From positions 5,013,974 to 5,077,973 of the forward strand of contig JAXIVH010000032.1 of assembly GCA_036785325.1 (NCBI GenBank): a DNA stretch of 64,000 nt. Reading direction: 5' to 3'. This document shows, piece after piece, positions 51,301 to 61,699 of the stretch (the stretch's first letter is position 1; each line of letters begins with the position of its first letter). Origin of the DNA: Urophycis tenuis (lineage: Eukaryota > Chordata > Actinopteri > Gadiformes > Phycidae). Below the pieces are notes generated by a model that ran no database searches, had not been told where the DNA came from, and worked only from the letters and a program-made list of their open reading frames with translations. The position numbers and the translations under genes are program-made.

Positions 51301-54300
51301 ACTGTTCATCTTCAAACCTTGTCTGCAGCTGGGACAGCTCAAAGTCCTTTCTTTAAAATAAATACAAGGATGAAGAAAGCATGTAGAAAAAGTGTTATAC
51401 AGTGTAAGACACCATATATTATATATACATTGTTGCATACTGAATTGAGTTTAAAATAGAAATACTTGTTCAGCTTCTCGTCCAGCTGCTGTGTGGTATT
51501 CTCCATGTCCATCAGAGTCTCCTGGGCCAGTTTCAGGTCTCCTTCAAGTTTCCTCTTGGCTCGCTCCAGATCCATGCGAACCTTCTTCTCGTGCTCCATT
51601 GAGCCTTCCAGCTAGAGGTGAAATGAACATTGATTAGAACATTGAAATTTGGTTAAGAGTATTCAGGATAGTGAATACAAATGGTAATAGGGATGGTCGT
51701 ACCATAGGTTAAACCAAATACAATCATTCAACATGTACTTTAGATAGAAACTTGTGCACACTATATCAGCTGAGCCTGATGTTTTCATGTTTGTATTCTC
51801 TATAGGCCTACGTGTATGATTGATACTGTATATCATCCCCTGTCCTTATTGTTTGTAAACCACCTGCCTTGAGTCGCCAAATTACCAAATAACGTATTTA
51901 GATTGTATTTCAGAGAGAACGCTATAGATCCACTAGTTAGCACAAAGTTAGTTACCTCGTCCATCTGCTGTTCCAGCTTGGCCTTGGCTTTGGTCAGGGC
52001 ATTGGTCTTTTCTTCCTCTGACTGGAGGTCATCCAGTGTCTGCTGCTGTGCTTCCTGCAGGGACTTCTTCTCCTTGGTCAGCTTCACCATGTTCTCTTCT
52101 TGGCTCATGATCTCTTCTGTGAGATTCTTCACCTAAAAGCGGTACGCCAAAACAGTTGACAGAGCCTTAAAGTAAATACTATTATCAGTATGTAGTCTTT
52201 TGCCAGAACCTTAGCAACTGTGAATTTCAATCCATGTCAATGAGGAACTGGAAGCTGGAAGTTCAATATCTTATCCACTGACTGTCCTGTTCTGAGTTTC
52301 CTGTCTGTAATCAATAAAGTACTACTTTGTATTATCACTCCACTTTTTCCCCCAGTGTACCTTGTTCTCTACAGCGTGCTTCTCCTTCTCCACCTTGGCC
52401 AGAGTGAGCTCCAGGTCATCGATGTCCTTCTTCAGCTCAGAGCTCTCGTCCTCCAGCTTCCTCTTCTTGGCTGTCAGCTCGGCGTTCACCTCGTCCTCGT
52501 CCTCCAGCCTCTCCAACAGCTCCTTCAGCTTGGCCTCCATCTGGATCTTACTCTTGATCAGGCCCTCGCACCGCTCCTCAGAGTCCAGCAGGTTGTCCGC
52601 TTCCTAGTTAGGACACCATGACAAAGTTATCGTACTATGCAGATGATACAATGATCTACACAGAGATTATATGCAGCACAGCACAGTGATAGAATCTAAT
52701 TGACGTTGAGTTAACCGTCATGTTGAGGTTACAGACTGTTCAAAAATGTGTTTAAAAAAGACTTATGATAGGGTAACACTTGACGTGGTCTTACTTACTG
52801 ACTGGACTTGAAGGAGGAGGTCATTCTTCTCTTGCACGACATCGACCATTTTCTCTTCCAGCTCTCGGCGCTTGTTTTCAGACTTGGCCAGGTCTTCTTT
52901 GAGCTTGGTGAAGTCCTCCTTCATCTGAACCATCTCCTTTTCAGACTCGGCGCTCTTCAGTAGAGGCTTGAGCTTGAAGTAGAGCCTCATCCAGGGCCAG
53001 TGTTTGACGTTCATGAAGGAGCGGATGTTGTACTGGACCGTGTAGATGGCTTCCCTGCCAAAGCAAAACCAGGGTGAGTTCCCCCTTAATTGGAAACCAC
53101 CAAATAGGCCAAACACCCTGTTTGACCTAGTCCCAACCCTCTAGTCCCCTGGCCCAATTCTCGTAGATTTGGGGCTGTAGCCAGAATGCTTGCTTGATGT
53201 TGCCTGGTAATAATTAATATATAATTGCCAGTAATAGGGAATGCATACAATTCTATTTTACTTTGTGCATTTCAGTTGTGATATGGACAAGGATCAGTCC
53301 ATCAATCTGTTATAATAATAGGAATAAATCTGAGAGCCTGAAAGGATGAATGAGGTTACCTTCTGGCCACCATCTTCTGGTACTCCTGGCGGACAACGTA
53401 GGCCCGACACAGCGCCTGGGTGGAGGTCACAACCTGGGCTAAACGCTCATCTCGCATCTCCTCTAGAGTTCCCAGTAGACCAGCTTTGAAAAACACCTGG
53501 AACAACACATAATTCAGTGGGGGTTTCATTGAAATTTGAAGACTACAACATTCTAGTTCAATAGCAGCAACATCAATGTCTTCAAAATAAAATGAATTTT
53601 TATACCAGCAACTATGTCATATATTTTTTATTTATACGCTAAACTATTACAATAACAGAATGTATTTGTTTTGCTGTTCATGTCTTGCCATTGCTGACAT
53701 TTAACCAACCCATTGAGACCATCAGACACACCTTTGTGTGTCCAAACTTGTACTGCGTGTGATCCACATTGATGGAGCCTAACAGCTTCTCAGCAGCTTT
53801 CCTGTTGTCCATGAAGTGACCTTCGGGAACGGCACTTGCATTCAGAATCCTGTACCTGTGGGAAAGATGCTAGAGGTAACACCACTACACTTGTTTTATT
53901 TTTTTACAATATATACTCCAATTTGTGATGTGACAATTTCTACTCTGTCCATTTCCAAATATGACACAACATCTTCTATATTACATCTTCTTGTAATTGA
54001 TCGCTGCCGTATTTTAGGTTATTCCATTGTATCTTATCTTATCTTACAGTATCTTATCTCGCTTTAACTTAGCTTAGTTTAGCTTATCTCAGCTAAGTAA
54101 GCTAAGTATTAGCTCAACTAAGTCTAGCTTAGTTTAGCCTAGCCTAGGTAATGGACCTCTGTTTGAAGTCCCCGTAGAGGATCCTGCTGGGGAAGCCCTT
54201 CCTGCAGATCCTGATGCCCTCCAGCACCCCGTTACAGCGCAGCTGGTGGATAACCAGAGGGTTCTCCATCACACCTATACAATACAGAGATAAAACACAT

Positions 54301-57300
54301 ATAGAAACTGCTTTCTGCTACTGTCATTTTGTAATTATATTCTAAGCTATGTGTAGTGATTTCAGATACATGCCAATGAGCAGGTAGGTGTTTGGTCAGC
54401 TTGCTCAATGATGCTTAGAGGTAGACTGTAGACATTTGGGATCGGACAGAAAACATTTCAGCTAGTGCACTAGCCTACTACCATTATCAGTTTGTCCAAT
54501 GTTTCTGGACTGGTGGTGTTTGATTTGTGTGCTTTGTGTCTATTTGGTAATCAAGCAGACACATTTATCCAAAGAACTGTACAGTGAATGTCTTTGTCAA
54601 GCAGGAAGGGGTTAGGAGTTAGTTAAAGATGCCTCCAGGTAGACTGTAGCTCACCAGGTGTTTTGGTCTCGTTAGGAATTAGACAGCGCACAAAGTGAGG
54701 ATGAGTGGTTCTCAGGTTGGTCATGAGCTTCCCAAGGTTTTCCTGAATAAAAAACAACAAACAAAAATCCTAAACAACAACTCATTCCTTATCATCAGAG
54801 GTGAACATGTTTGCTAATCTAGTAATCATTATTTCCAATATATTTGTTTAGTGTATTGTCCAGAGGGGCTTGAGGGAATGAGGGGATATTGTAATACTCC
54901 ATAGCAAACTTACTTACTGTATAATTCATGCACTTTTTTGTATTCATTCAAATCAGGCTTTCCCCTTTCGAATATTTCTCAGTTATTGTCAGATTTTTGT
55001 TTGAACATCAAGTGATTAGCCAAAAGAATCACGCATCGTCCTTCATTATCAATTACGTAATGATCACAGCTCAGAGAGAAGCTCAGATAGACAGCCTGCA
55101 ATGGAGACCTCACCCTGAACAAGGCAGACACCGTCTGGAAGGAAGCTCCCTTCTTCTTGGTTCCTTTCTTAGCACCACCTCCCACTGCTTCTGCATTAAA
55201 AACATCTGTTAATTTTAACCATTTTAAGTGCAGAAAAAAATACAAATTTATTAATTGCACTTCACCTGTGTTTTCAGAACATAAGCCCTTATGTCCGGTT
55301 GAGGAATTTTCTATATGGTCCGATAATTTAGCAAATCATAATTTTGAATAACTACGTAACTATGAATAGCAAAACGTGGCAGACGACACCAGTGCTTACA
55401 TTTCTTAGCATGGGGTGGCCCCAAGAGGGAACCCGTAACCCTGGCACGTTTACTGTCATGCTTTACCTATTGAGCTACACAGGACACATATTTCCTGTAA
55501 CATGAGCGTAGTCCAAGGGATTGGTTAGCATTACCATCAGTTGCAGAGAAGCTTGCATACAACATGGACAGTATTCGGACCGATGACTTCTGGTAGAGCT
55601 GCACCACCGACTCGTTCAGCGGGTCCTTGTTCTTGTCCAGCCAGCCTGAGATGTTGTAGTCCACGGTGCCGGCGTAGTGAACCAGGGAGAAGTGTCCCTC
55701 TGGCTTCCCCTTCACAGGCTTGGGTTTCAGGAAGCAGCTGTTCTTGCCTAGGTGCTGGTCATACAGCTTGTTCTTGAAGGAGGTGTCGGACGACTTGGGG
55801 AACATACACTCCTCTTCCAGGATGGAGAAGATGCCCATGGGCTGAAGACAGACGAAGAACAGAATGGATGAATAGATGGATGGATGGCAGAATTGACGGT
55901 TGGATGGTTCAGTTTCAGTTTAGTCCAGTTTCTTTGTAGATTGTGGTGGAATTCCCCCTTTTACATTAATTCATCTGAGTTAGATTGTCTATATTGTTTG
56001 AAACAGTGCAGTCTACCTTCTCAATGAGCTCGATGCAGGCTGCCAGGTCCATGCCAAAGTCAATGAACTCCCAGTCGATGCCTTCCTTCTTGTACTCTTC
56101 TTGCTCCAACACAAACATGTGGTGGTTGAAGAACTGCTGCAGCTTCTCATTGGTGAAGTTGATGCACAGCTGTTCCAGTGTATTGAACTGGAAATCAGAA
56201 CACATAAACCATGTGTAGGGGCTTTTGGTAGTATCATTTAGAGAATGGAAAATGATGTATGTCAAATGTATGTACATTGTGTACATTATGTACATAAACT
56301 GCAGATGTTTTTTTTCAGAGCGACTTGAATTGGGAATTGTCTTGCAGGAGCACCCTAAAACCTACAAGACTATCATGTCCATCTTAAAAGACTCCCTCGA
56401 CTCACTTGTTCAGAGTTCACCTGTACCCTGAATGACATTCATCCTCTACTGACCTCCCCCCCCCCCCCAAAAAAAAAAGAAAGAAATGCTTTTGTATCTT
56501 GTACGTCTGGCAACTTTATAATTGTACTTTGTAACTTCGCATTTAGCCAGCGTTGTTGTATAAATAATATAAGCAATTGAAATGCTTGAAACCTTGTGAC
56601 TTTCTTACTTTATTAACGGCAATGAAATGTTTCACCTTCCTCTGACAAATTTACTTTTTTTTGTAAATGGCTTGGGATAAATGCCCTCAATTTGAATGTA
56701 AATGTAAAACAACGTAGCCTACATCAAATATCTCGAAGCCGGCAATATCCAGGACGCCAATGAAGTGCTGCCGGGGCTGCCTGGTGTCCAGCTGCTGGTT
56801 GATCCGTACAACCATCCACAAGAACATCTTCTCGTACACAGACTTGGCCAGGGCTCCGATGGAGTTGTACACCTACAATTCATGTTGAGAAAAGGCTATG
56901 AGAGTTGAAACCCATCCTATTTAGTAAGTTAGCTTAGGAGATGTTTTTTTTAAGTTTTTTTTTTATCCAAAGCGACTTACTACTTACTAGCTTACTAGCG
57001 ACTTATTAGGGGAGACAGTTAGACGTAAAGGTAGGCTGTCGACCTGGGATGAAGCCCAGGGCCATTCTTCTGGGAATCAAACACCCACATTGCAACTATC
57101 CTGTCTCACTATAAGCCTACTGCCTAAAGGTGGACACTTACATTTGCCAAGTAGTTGAGAAATTAGTTGAGTGGTTAACATTCAATTAAACTTTCTGTAT
57201 TTATGTACAGACAGGTGCCGATGCCTGTGTGATGCAGTCCGGCGGGTACTGCCTTGCTCAACTGCTTTACAGATAAGTTAAATTATGTTGACTAACATAA

Positions 57301-58323
57301 CAGCCCTCTTGTGAGAGACTACAGCTTTGCCATCAGATTTGGGAATCAAACGGCGACCATCCAATGGGCTGGCAGATGCCTGTCCTAAAGATTAACATGT
57401 TGGACGCGTGAAGGTTTGTCTCGTCTCGTCCCTTTTTGCTCTCACCTGCTGAACGTTTTGTCCCTTGGTGACGTACTCGTTGCCAACCTTGACTCTTGGG
57501 TAGCAGAGGTTCTTGAGCAGGTCAGCAGAGTTCAGGCCCATGAGGTAAGCTGCTTTATCAGCCTCTAGACCACGAAGCAGGGGAGAATACCATAAGTATG
57601 GATCCAACTGAATTCAAATCCAACTAATTCAAGTCTGACACTGAATGCGTTGGCCAAAAGTCTGTTATATTCTCAGTGCAGACTCAACAAAATGAAAAAT
57701 ACAAATTGTTTAATTTTCTCCACTAGGGACTTCAAATGTGGGAAACCATAACATGAAATCCAAGCCCTATTCCAATAACCATAACATATTTCTGAGGTGC
57801 TTAGTGTCAGGTCTAAATATTACAAACTTTAATGCACCCACTATTTGGTACCAGCAGCAGTATAATGCATTCCCAACAGTAAGACATAAATACATTATGT
57901 TGGAATACTTATGGAAGTTGAAACATAAATATTGAATGAACAGATCATAAGACCCATCACCCTGTGTGCCGTCTGGCTCGGCCTGCTCCTCTCGCTGTTT
58001 CTGCTTGAACCTCATGTTCCCAAAATGCATCACTGCACCGACCATCTTGTAGATGCCCGCTTTCTCATCAGCAGTGAAACCCAGGATATCAATGGCTTCC
58101 TGTTAAAAGACAGATGGCAGTTGTCAACACAATCCCATACAGTGAGAGCTCAAACCAACATTTGGCTTTCCGTTTATAGACTAAGACTTCAGGTATTGAG
58201 TGTGAGGTGAACCCTGCAAGGACACTTTTCACTCATATCCCTCAAACTTACTCCCAACGTGGGTGTAAAACAACAATATAAATGTGCTATTACTGACATG
58301 AAAATGTCTTCTCAAATGTGTGT

Positions 58324-58354
<31 letters not shown>

Positions 58355-58700
58355 GGGAGGGGGTCTGCCTATATCTTCAACATTAACTTATCATTTTGTA
58401 TTCTGTATTGTTTTGTCGACATATCAGCGGATCTCTTGAGCCGCGTCACTGTGAGACAGGGACTGCGTCCTGGAAGATGGACGCTCTGACCGCCGAGCCA
58501 CCAGAAGGGCCCGTTATGTCCACGTCCGTGTACTGCGTACGTACGTCGGTGGCCATCAGCTCGTCTGCGTCGTCGATGCTCTTCACGCTGATCTCCCCCT
58601 GGCTGATGAAGGCGAAGTCGTACGGGTTGGTGGTGATGAGGAGCAGATCTGCAACACCCAGCGCATGAAGTACCCACCCTAACACGCGCGTGTGTGTGTG

Positions 58701-58749
<49 letters not shown>

Positions 58750-60396
58750 GTGTGTGTGTGTGCGTGTGAGTGTGTCTGTGCGTGTGTGTGTGTGCGTGTG
58801 TGTTTGTGTGATATATTACCAATAAGTTCAGGTTTCTTGTTGCAAGTCAGCTGATAAAAGATGTGGTAGCTACGCTCTGCTGCTAACTGAAACGTCACTC
58901 TTGATTTCTCCAACAAATCTTTCCCAGGAAAGGGTACAAAAAAGCAAACGCATATTAAACTGAAAAAGTACATGTGGAGCAGTATATCATGTGAAATATA
59001 AGAAGTATATTAAGAAGGTGGTAAATGTCAAACTTACATGTTTCAATATCCGCGGAAGAAAGTTTGCCAGTTGTGCCAAAGTGTATTCGAATGAATTTGC
59101 CCTATTCAAAAATGTTTAACAAATAACCACATGAATAGATTGTATACTTCCTTCAAATGAATGTATGTTTCAAATGTACTGTGGCATGAAGACAGACAGT
59201 TTGTTCTCCCTGCTGTCTGTAAATGGACTCACAAAGCGAGAGGAGTTGTCGTTTCTCACGGTCTTGGCATTACCAAAGGCCTCCAGCAGGGGGTTGGCCT
59301 GGATGATTTGATCCTCCAGGGTTCCCTGTTAAAAAAGAGCATACGTCCTTATTCAAAATCAACACAGAAGAAGAGGACTCCATTGGCCTTTGAGAAACAA
59401 AACAAAATGGAGGCCACCTTCATTTTGCTGATGGTCTCCTGTTGTCCCCTCTTCTTGTCCCCAGAAACGGCGATTGTCGCAAAGTACTGGATGACACGCT
59501 TGGTGTTTACAGTCTTTCCTGCACCAGATTCTCCACTAACAGCAACAACAACAACAACAACAAAACGTTTTCAATTCCTTTATACACTTACATTTGAGAA
59601 CAAGCCATCTAGCAAATAATACTTACGTGATAAGAATAGACTGATTCTCACGATCTGGAGAGAAAAGGAAACACAGGAAAAATGAATAAAAATATAGATA
59701 TAGGACAAGAAAATATTAAATACACCAGCACCCTATGGAGCTGTAAGCGTTTCCCACGTGCCTGTGAGCATGAACTGATAGGCGTTGTCTGAGAGTGCAA
59801 AGATGTGCGGGGGGACCTCCATCCTCTTCTTCCCCCGGTACGCTCGGACCACCTCGGGGTTGTAGACCGGCAGCCATTTGTAAGGGTTCACCGTCACGCA
59901 GAAGAGCCCAGAGTAGGTCTACAGAGAAGACTCAGAACTTTATTGTCCATTTGCAAGCAGACAGAAAATTTGCAATAAAAAAAAAAAAAAACATGGCAAC
60001 TAGAGAGGACAACAGAGAGGAAAAGAACAGCATAGGCCTTCAGGGATGACAGAAAACAACAGAGTAGGCTAAGAGACCAACAGAGGGATCCATTGATTTG
60101 TATTTAATTGGTTATTAATTCACCAACATAAATCATTAGAGGCTGATTTCAACCTGTACTTTCACAGTGTTTTGTTTTAGTCTGGTAACAAATATTACAT
60201 ATATATATTACATTATCTAAATGCTATGTATTACATTCTGATGTTGATATGAATGAAAAAAATATTATTAAGACACTTTGAGTTAACATTTTCAAACTTC
60301 CCACTCCCTACCAATTTCAGACTAAAAATAATTTCAAAACCATTTGGATGGACGTTCCACTGTGGATGTCTCGTTGCAGACCTGTTTCATCAACAC

Positions 60397-60445
<49 letters not shown>

Positions 60446-61177
60446 CTCACGTAGATCATCCAGGCGGCGTAGCGCTCCTTGAGGTTGTACAGCACGGCGG
60501 GCTCGTGGAGGTGGGTCATCATCACCATGTCCTCAATCTTGTCAAATTTGGGAGGGTTCATGGGGAACACCTGGTCCTCCCTCACCACCAGCGTCTGGGG
60601 AGACACAGAAACAGAGCCCGGTGCTTCTCAAGAGGTCGACGACGTGATGTAGGTCCCCATCAGAATCAGAATGCACAGGTGATAGGTGGGGTTTACAATA
60701 TGTTATTGTCTTGTATACCTTTGGCAGACTCTTTCATCGCAGGGTTGACAGGGTAAACAATCAAAACATACAATCAATAATGGAGCAACCTCCAAAATTG
60801 TCGTTACTCCAAAACTTCCAAAAGTTTCAAAAGAAAAAATGGAGTCCAGTGGAGCAATATGAATCTGAAAACACCACGTATAAACCTCTACAGCATATAA
60901 AGATATACACACACATTGTGTTAAAGAGGACATATCATTAGTAGTAAACAGACGCACGAGTCAGCCGACCCACTCTGTCATCCAGGGTCCTGGCGGTGAC
61001 TTTGCCGCCCGCCCGGTCCTGGACCTCGGCCTTCACGTACAGCTCCTTCTCCTCGCTGACGAAGCAGGCCGCCCTGCTGTCGAAGGGCCGCGACTGGGCC
61101 TCGATACGCTCCTTCTCCGACTTGCGGAGGTACTGGGCAGCTTCCCCAAACACGGCCATTTCCCCGTCGGTGCTCAT
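44856..61177 (-). CDS. Sarcomeric myosin heavy chain, gene B (complete)
   Basis: Fast-type muscle myosin heavy chain; starts MSTDGEMAVFGEAAQYLRKS and continues with the fast-fibre signature REDQVFPMNPPKFDK. Thirty-nine coding exons (next two entries) sum to 5826 nt, 1941 residues, if the 21-nt last exon is correct. All phases agree and there are no internal stops. The intron after coding exon 3 begins with GC rather than GT. Compared with MYH-A it has one extra residue in coding exon 1, one in loop 1, four in loop 2 (EAVGGGAKKGTKKKGASF) and three at the C-terminus. It is convergent with MYH-A and shares near-identical patches with it. TATA box and short leader exon are visible upstream. Paralog naming within the fast MYH group is not possible here. 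Confidence 0.95.
48303..48336. repeat. (GA)n microsatellite beside MYH-B donor
   Basis: In MYH-B sense it is a (CT)n tract that starts about eight bases after the donor of coding exon 30 (48344). Confidence 0.9.
49288..49368. repeat. (AGT/AGC)n trinucleotide repeat
   Basis: AGT units with AGC and ATT interruptions in the MYH-B intron between coding exons 28 and 29. Confidence 0.9.
54056..54150. repeat. TAGCTTAG-type low-complexity repeat
   Basis: Irregular 5-10-bp words (AGCTTAG, TTTAGC, TCAGCTAAG) adjoining the donor of MYH-B coding exon 17 (54157). Confidence 0.75.
58318..58360. repeat. (GT)n followed by poly-G
   Basis: About 10 GT units run into about 18 G in the MYH-B intron between coding exons 9 and 10. 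Confidence 0.9.
58685..58810. repeat. (GT)n microsatellite filling a MYH-B intron
   Basis: GT dinucleotides with GC interruptions occupy most of the 171-bp intron between coding exons 8 and 9. In sense orientation it is a CA tract beginning about ten bases after the donor. Confidence 0.92.
60399..60442. repeat. (GT)n microsatellite beside MYH-B donor
   Basis: About 22 GT units; in MYH-B sense a CA tract that starts eight bases after the donor of coding exon 2 (60451). Confidence 0.92.
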
Positions 61178-61399
61178 AGTTCAACCCCAACGACAAATGA
61201 TCTGAGGAGACCAGATCCAAAATAGACAAACTTTCAGTGAATGTGGGTACATTTACAATATTGAAAATATAGACAACAATGGCAACAAAGAAATATGGCA
61301 TTCAATAATGTGAAATAGAGAGAGGAAATAGATTAATAGAAATCAATGGCATTAAATCACTAGAGACAGAAAGCCTATTGTTGCATCTCCATAGCCTAC

Positions 61400-61425
61400 C
61401 TTTGTGCTGATGCAGAAAGAATACA
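61400..61425 (-). other. MYH-B non-coding first exon
   Basis: Short leader inferred between the TATA box and the donor CACAAAG|GTAGGC at 61400. It joins to an acceptor CTCCTCAG near 61203, placing the ATG 26 bases into the next exon. The 5' end is estimated. Confidence 0.6.
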
Positions 61426-61447
61426 TGGCGGTTACCGCTGTGTCACC

Positions 61448-61453
61448 TTTATA
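61448..61453 (-). promoter_or_regulatory. MYH-B TATA box
   Basis: TATAAA in CAGTATAAAGGTG on the minus strand, about 25-30 bases before the inferred leader exon. Confidence 0.75.
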
Positions 61454-61637
61454 CTGCGCCACTGTCCAGGCCACTAAATCCTTTAAAGTCCAAGTCAAAT
61501 AATGTAAAGTCTTCCTTTCTCCTGCTCCATTGTCCTCGCCCTGTAAAGCCCTTCTTTTTTTACACAGCCCCTGTTCTGCTTGGGTTACACACGCCTGATC
61601 CGCAGATCCCTTAATTAAACACCACTTATAGGGGGGG

Positions 61638-61647
61638 TTATATATAG
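61638..61647 (-). promoter_or_regulatory. MEF2-type site upstream of MYH-B
   Basis: CTATATATAA fits the MEF2 consensus YTAWWWWTAR exactly and lies about 190 bases upstream of the TATA box, a reasonable place for a muscle gene enhancer site. Function is inferred. Confidence 0.45.
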
Positions 61648-61699
61648 TGTCCAACATCGTCTGCACCTTAATGGAAGTCCACCGGGCACATTCCAAACG

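Larger units (their letters stand above)
44856..53054 (-). other. MYH-B rod: coding exons 20-39
   Basis: Exons (5' to 3'): 53054-52799, 52603-52361, 52132-51956, 51611-51466, 51350-51260, 50999-50610, 50343-50217, 49842-49724, 49621-49425, 48968-48785, 48509-48344, 48248-48124, 47670-47362, 47154-46951, 46817-46692, 46162-45992, 45655-45551, 45420-45325, 45229-45098, 44876-44856. Lengths equal those of MYH-A for exons 20-37. Several acceptors end in AAG (51351, 50344, 49622). The last exon is inferred: donor GGCAAG|GTGGGG at 45098 joined to TTCGCAG|GGAAAACCC gives a tail KGKPSGE and stop TAA. Without that splice the frame would add an odd hydrophobic tail to a TAG at 44996. Confidence 0.88.
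53360..61177 (-). other. MYH-B motor and neck: coding exons 1-19
   Basis: Exons (5' to 3'): 61177-60974, 60594-60451, 59918-59762, 59654-59627, 59535-59418, 59325-59233, 59101-59038, 58918-58820, 58648-58545, 58099-57961, 57564-57446, 56872-56723, 56187-56017, 55841-55535, 55190-55114, 54742-54655, 54274-54157, 53855-53732, 53496-53360. P-loop GESGAGKT is residues 179-186; loop 1 reads VSGDKKRGQQETIS. The relay region keeps the expected Phe (FNTLEQLCINFTNEK). The thiol helix and its unusual GTCC donor are the same as in MYH-A. Confidence 0.93.

Noticed and set aside
23498..61177. Possible intronic miR-208 or miR-499, as in MYH6/7/7B
   Set aside because: By eye I found neither mature sequence in any intron of either myosin; a proper covariance search was not possible.
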